The notes beneath the pieces were generated by a model that saw nothing but the letters and a program-made list of their open reading frames with translations, was not told the origin of the DNA and searched no databases. This document shows, in pieces, positions 58,395 to 64,000 of a stretch of DNA of 64,000 bases; within the stretch, counting starts at the first letter, position 1, and the number at the start of each line of letters is the position of its first letter. Origin of the DNA: Cannabis sativa (lineage: Eukaryota; Streptophyta; Magnoliopsida; Rosales; Cannabaceae); assembly GCF_029168945.1 (NCBI RefSeq), contig NC_083608.1, forward strand, positions 18,680,136-18,744,135. Direction: 5' to 3'. Position numbers and translations under genes: made by a program.

Positions 58395-60307
58395 TGTTGG
58401 AAATTATTTTACCAGGATCTAGATTTACTAACAAGTATGTTGGATTAACAACCTAATATGAATTCTAAAACAATGAAAATAAACACATATAAAGTTAGAA
58501 AACCTTACAGTGGGTGGAGCGGAATAATATGACTCCTTCCGTTCAGATCTATAGCCCTTGATTCCTTTCTGTAGCAGAGCATCACCAAGATCTGAACCTG
58601 GATCTTCTTTTCTCCTTCTTTGATGCAGAAATTCCATAGTCTTACATACTATGATTGAGATACCACTTGATGTGTGTGGGCACTACTCATCTCACAAGGA
58701 TTTCAAAATTTTTCTTTTTTTTTTCTCTTAATTTCGTGGCTTTTGAAGCATACAAAGACATACAAAAGAAGAGAACAAGGGTTGCTTTATATATAGGGAA
58801 AAGGGAGAGCACAACTTTCCAAATAAAACAGTTTCCTTAATTACTGTGTAATCAATTAACTGCCTTATTTATTGTGATCCACCACTTTCCTATTTTTGCT
58901 AGGCTTTGATTAGCAATTAAAAATTGAAAATAATAATTGGGAAACTCAAACCATGTGGCCGGCCATAGGGTGAAATGGGCCTCACTTGGATTTTGCAGTT
59001 TCCTCAATTTTATTTCTACTTCTCCAAAAATGCCACTTTTCCAATTCTAATCATTTTAATGCCAAAACTAATTATTTAATAACTAAAATAGATTATTAAA
59101 TAATATTGTCATTTAAAATAATTATTAATTAGACATGCAAAGTCTCTCAATTAATAATTAAACCTAGAAACCCTTTTCTTTACGATTTCATCCTTAAACT
59201 ATGAGAATTCATAAAGTAGACATAGTCTAACTTTTAGAATTATAATTGATTAATTAAAATCAATTAACTGAGTCTTACAAGCAGTATGGTCTCAACTAGT
59301 ATGGGGACCATGGGTCTATATAACCGAGCTTATAATAAGTCGAACCGAATTTACCAAGTATATTCCCTAACTTATTAATTCCTCATTGAATCCACACTTA
59401 GAACTTGGAATTGCACTCTCAGTCATATAGAACGCTCTATATGTTCCACGATATAGACACGCCATTAGTTATCCATTGTTATAACCCTAATGTGATCAAT
59501 GATCCTCCATATAGATGATCTACATTGAAAAGGCACTACTGTTACCGCTACACCTTCAATGTATTTTATCCTTAAAACACTTAACCCTGTATAAATGATA
59601 CTTCACCTAAGTGAAATGAGATCTCCACCATTTATCTTTGTTTGGTTAAGCTCGAAGGAAATCATCCTTTACTTCTATTTGCCAAATAGAAGCTATAGAT
59701 TCCATATTTATGTTAGCGCTCCCACTCAATTGCACTACCGTGTTCCCAAAATGTAAGTATCACCCTGACCCAAAAGTAGGCTTAACTTAACAAATCAAAG
59801 AACACGAATAACACTCTTGAGATTGAGCCTAACCATATCAGGATTGAGATCATTTGATCTAGGATCAACAGGTGATATTGAATTGAATAGATATTACGGT
59901 AAGTTTTAATATATCTAATCAAAGTTCAATATCGGTCCCTTCCGATGTATACTCCATACATCCGATACTGGTAAACTTTGCCAATGTCCTGGAAAGGACA
60001 TAACACTTTTCCAAGGTGTAAGAATACCTATCGCTGATTATACCATGTCAGTCTAAATCCAGTGTTCTGACAAATCAGGGAATAAACTTTTGAACATATG
60101 ATTAAGATTATATTCCACTGTGCTGACAACACTATAATCTTTAACCAACTCATATGTTCTGGACTTAAAAAGAATTCATACATTATATACATATAATCAT
60201 GAAATAAATCATGTGAGCCATGCAACATAAAATGTTATTTCTGATCTTTATTAATAAGTAAATCTGATTATATGAAATGAGTTTTATTTAGGGCATAAAA
60301 ACCAACA
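58395..60307 (-). mobile_element. 3' LTR of element E
   Basis: 1,913 bp, nearly the length of the C2 3' LTR. On the minus strand it begins TGTTGGTTTTTATGCCC and ends TAAAATAATTTCCAACA with an intact terminal CA. A TATA box (CCTATATATAAAGC) lies near 58785-58798 on the minus strand. Confidence 0.9.
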
Positions 60308-63300
60308 AACTCCCACTTGCACTAATATAAAACAAAAAGTGCATTTCAAATAATCATTAACACCTTGATATACCAATCAAGTATAATAGTAGTAAACTCC
60401 TCGTAATAGGATCTGACAGGTTGAATTAAACACAACCTCTTCTCCACCATTACTCTTCCTTAATCACAAAATCCTTGATAATGTGAAATTCCTCTCTATA
60501 TGTCTACTTTCTTGGGATACTGGATTCTATACTTTTGGGCAACTACTCTTTGGTTATTCAGGAAGTAACCCTAGTAGTTAAGGCAAGTTGGAACAGTGCC
60601 ACAAACGTATAGAACTTTCCTTAGACTGAATAAGTATCTTTCCTGCAACTTTTAACATTCAGTCTCTCTCTGGTAGACCAAGAGATTTCAGATAGGTTTT
60701 TACACTTCTCCAAAATCGCTACTCCACCCCCAAAGTAATCACCATCTCATCAGCAGACTTTCTAGCACAAAGGCAAGTCTTGAAATCTGATGTGGTGTAG
60801 TCTAAGAGTTTTAAACAAACACCCTTATTGACTAACATATAGTTCCTCTTCTTAATCTTAAGATTTACTTGATTGTCTTCCAATGTTCCTCTCCTGGATT
60901 AATTTGATACTTACTCATTACTCCCACTCAACAGCAGGTTTCTGGTCTAAGGCATACTAAAGCATATCTGAGACATCTCACTGTTGACTTAAGAATTCTT
61001 TCATGGCTTTACCTTTTCTGGAATAGTTGAGACTTTTCCTTAGATAAATAAAATCTATGCTTAGAAGTTGTGAAGCTTCTATAGATTGCCATTGGAAAGA
61101 AAATGCTCTAGCATCTTACTAAAGTAAGTTGCTTGCATTGGAGTAAGTAATTACTAGGTATACCACAAGCCATAGGTTTAGATAAACTCAAACCTATAAT
61201 ACTAGGAACAGGAAGTTTTGTTAAGTCCATTTAATAGACTTATTAACGAAAATTTCCTTTCATGTCCTTGTAACAGAAAACTTTAGGTTACTCCATGTGA
61301 ATGGATCAAACTATAGTTCTCTTGGCTTTTAAACTCACAATGGATTTTAATCACAATGGATTTTAATCACTAGTGTCTTCCAAGTTATAAGAAGGTGAGT
61401 TCCTTGAAACTCTCCCACTACAACAAGGTACCGTGAATTGTGTCTAAGAAAACTAAATGGTATTGACCTCTTCGGTTGTGTTAAGACAACAGAGGCAGTG
61501 GGATCATCTTGTAACGAATAAGATGATAGAACACTTATGGAATCAAGAAAAAAATATCTCCTTTATTTGCTACTTTATTTTCAGACTTAGTCATTTTCTT
61601 AGAAAAGTAGTATTTGTTTAAACAAACACTTTCTTATCTAATTAGTCATTTTCTTAGAAAAGTAGTATTTGTTTAAACAAACACTTTCTTATCTAATAAC
61701 TATGGGATGCTCCACCCCTAATCACTTAGAATAGCTAACAAACATGCAAACCAAGGTTAGCAGTTCTAGCTTTTCTTAAGATTTCGATTAGGTCATCCAT
61801 GAATCTAGTAATGATTTACATAAAGTATACAACCATTGCATCATTCTGAAATTATATTACCATAGAAGGATTTAGGCAACTACTAGTAACTAATCATCAA
61901 TATGCAATTGGAATTTTTGGGGAGGTAAGTTTGGATATGATTCAAAATCAAATTAATGATCTTTGAACTGCATATCTACTAACTTTTTCTCCACCCCTAT
62001 CAGTTCGCAAGATCTTTAACCACTTACCTTCACCATTGCTAGAAATTCATGAAATTTTCAAACATTTTAAATTTCTTTTGCGTAAGGTAAAATCTAGAGT
62101 GATCGTTTTAAGAATACAACGAAAACTCATATCCACCCCTGAACGTACATCCATCTGCGAATGAGGTGAACTTACTTTCAGTGGATATAGGCATATTAAC
62201 TCTTTGCAGAGAATGATCTTGTCAAAACCACTATGAACAAGATACGAATGCCATAGATTTATAAAAAATGTGGTTGTATCTTTTGATGACTTAGGTTAGT
62301 TACATCAAAAAGTTCTTAGAATAGTGCAAGTGGATTCTGGTCACAAAATACAAAACTCATACAGTTTAAATCCATTGAAAAAAAAATGGTTACTAAACAC
62401 TTGTGAAAGTGTAACTGTATAATTAGTAACTCTTTCTTGGACCACCACTACTAGTCTAACTGTATGATTTGCCTATACAAGTAGGAGATATCTAAGATTG
62501 AGGATTTATATCATTTTGGGATAGAATTCCGGGAATATAATCATATGCGTCATCTAATTTCTTAAGAGAAAATATGACTTTATATGATTTATAGACCATT
62601 CATCCAATGATATGTTATTGAGCTAATTCGAAATGAATAAGCTAAGAGGAATTAGGATAATTTCGTTTTAAATAAGAATCCAACGATGCTCCGATTAGCA
62701 AGAGTCAAAGTAATCTTATTCATACAATCTTCTTGTTTCATATTGTAAAACACTAGTCTAAGGTGTCATCAATTGATGAACAGCTAGATGCTGCATATAC
62801 AATATTTATCTTTCGAGATCTAACACTATTATGTTAGTCTAATGGTGAAAATCCATTAGGGATTTATCTCATTTGAAAAACAAATCAAGTTAGACCAACA
62901 ATGAAGATTCGAAATTAAACTACAATTTAATAACAGAAAATAACATGGTTCAATACAAATTCATACACAATTCAGAAATTATGAAGCACATAGCAAGTAG
63001 GAATGACAAGTGAAAATACTAAAACATACAATCCTAAATAATTTCCAAGGTTTTCAACAAACTGATATCAGTGTCCCGTTTAGGCGAGAGTCAAAGCTAC
63101 CATTCATTGAATAGAGTTGTCAGCTCATCTAAAATGTCAAACATTCTAGCAACCTTTTATTCGATCAAGATGTGGTCCCGTTTAGGCGAGAGTCAAGGCT
63201 ATTCTATCTTATGAGCTTCAACCATTGTTTCATATTCTTGCAAGTCTTATACAGTCGCCACCATTAGGGTGAGCATAAACTATATAAAAAACTTACAAGA

Positions 63301-64000
63301 TTACTTATCTTTCGAGATTAAACGGTGCTAACTTGCTAATGAACGTTCCTCCATTAGGGAGGATTACTCACTAAAACAATAGCTATGTAAAACCAACAAT
63401 GGAGATCGAATATCCTTATAATAATAAAGCTCATTATTTAATGAAGGTTGTATTTTCTTCTAATATTTATTTTAATCAATTTATTTTAAATATATATTTA
63501 TTCAATTAAAATTTCCAATTTAGAATGAAAAATTCCAAATATAAATTTTAATTTAATATTTATAAATTATACTTAGATGGATATGAAAATAACGTGAATT
63601 ATTTCCATCTTAGTAATAATTTCCATAAATATTTAGAAAATTATTCAATTTAAGTTGTTTCAAAATTAATTTAAATTAATTTACAACTCAAATTTAATTT
63701 TCTATAAATATATATTGCATTTCGAAAATGTTTAAAATAAAATAAAAAATAAATCCTGGAAAATTACTCTAATTTTATGTTGGCCCCAAATTAATAAAAA
63801 TTAATTTTCAACAAAAAATATAATTTTCCTATTTAATTAAATATCTAAGAAAAATTTCAAATATTTAAGTATCATGATTAAAAATCAACTTAAATATTAA
63901 TTTTATATTTAATTAAATACACTAGAAAAATACTTCAAGCAAAACAGATAATATCTATCTAGATTTTCATAGACTAATTAATCCAATTTCTAATTATAAT
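60308..64000 (-). other. non-coding internal region of element E
   Basis: No ORF beyond chance length. TAGGGGTGGAG-type motifs recur (near 60725, 61716, 61990, 62135), as in C2. A 62-bp direct duplication with AGTCATTTTCTTAGAAAAGT occurs at 61588-61695. The conserved leader block lies at 63060-63390 and an AT-rich leader follows to the window edge. Confidence 0.7.

Larger units (their letters stand above)
58395..64000 (-). mobile_element. element E, non-autonomous Copia of the C2 family, partial
   Basis: Minus-strand element running off the right edge. Its 3' LTR (60307-58395) and internal sequence (60308-64000) correspond to those of C2: the same GTGCAAGTGGGAGTT polypurine tract, the same two GCCTAAACGGGAC motifs (63073 and 63175) and the same AT-rich leader. 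In the place where C2 has gag (between about 62050 and 62960) E has only non-coding sequence. GAAAC (58390-58394) would be one copy of its target duplication. Confidence 0.85.

Overview
This is a plant nuclear genomic window, most likely from a eudicot. It is AT-rich and built largely of nested LTR retrotransposons, with a CACTA DNA transposon, Mutator-type MITEs, a Cassandra-type TRIM and long microsatellites. The Copia LTR family that begins TGTTGGGTTTTGTGCCC looks to me like families seen in Rosales such as Cannabis or hop. That is memory-based inference, not proof. I found no intact host protein-coding gene, tRNA or canonical rRNA gene; the only rRNA-like sequence is the 5S-derived part of the Cassandra LTRs.

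Layout. (A) 1-10124: the 3' part of an apparently intact Ty3/gypsy element of the Tat lineage. It has an uninterrupted gag-pol ORF open at the left edge, a dual RNase H, an intact antisense spliced gene between pol and the 3' LTR, and the 3' LTR itself. 10125-16500: AT microsatellite, then remnants of a probable non-autonomous element carrying a cluster of eight 16-bp palindromes, interrupted by a 2.36-kb solo gypsy LTR. 16500-21465: AT-rich intergenic DNA with SSRs and one MITE.

(B) 21466-37317: a decayed minus-strand Copia element (C1) split by two insertions. One is a 10.75-kb plus-strand non-autonomous Copia element (C2, 23901-34651, TSD GTTTG) that keeps only a broken gag and has a 785-bp solo LTR nested in its 5' LTR. 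The other is a Cassandra TRIM with 5S rRNA-derived LTRs (36196-37070). 37318-42804: a third LTR of the C2 family (L3), split by a 3.7-kb CACTA element with a GGT TSD. 42805-46021: gag and 5' LTR of a minus-strand Copia element (D) abutting a gypsy-like gag start and LTR (G).

(C) 46022-53209: mostly non-TE intergenic DNA with a 132-bp CT repeat, a G-box/bZIP-rich stretch that may be a host regulatory region, and two more copies of the 9-bp-TSD MITE. 53210-53830: LINE reverse-transcriptase relic. 53934-58394: 3' part of a minus-strand Sirevirus-like Copia element (F) with RNase H, an extra env-position ORF (broken), multiple polypurine tracts and the 3' LTR. 58395-64000: another member of the C2 family (E, minus strand), inserted in the RNase H of F and with no gag visible.

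The genes do not form a host pathway. What can be read is a stratigraphy of insertions. A is the only element with intact coding capacity. C2 and E appear to depend on proteins supplied by relatives. Cassandra and the MITEs are non-coding parasites.
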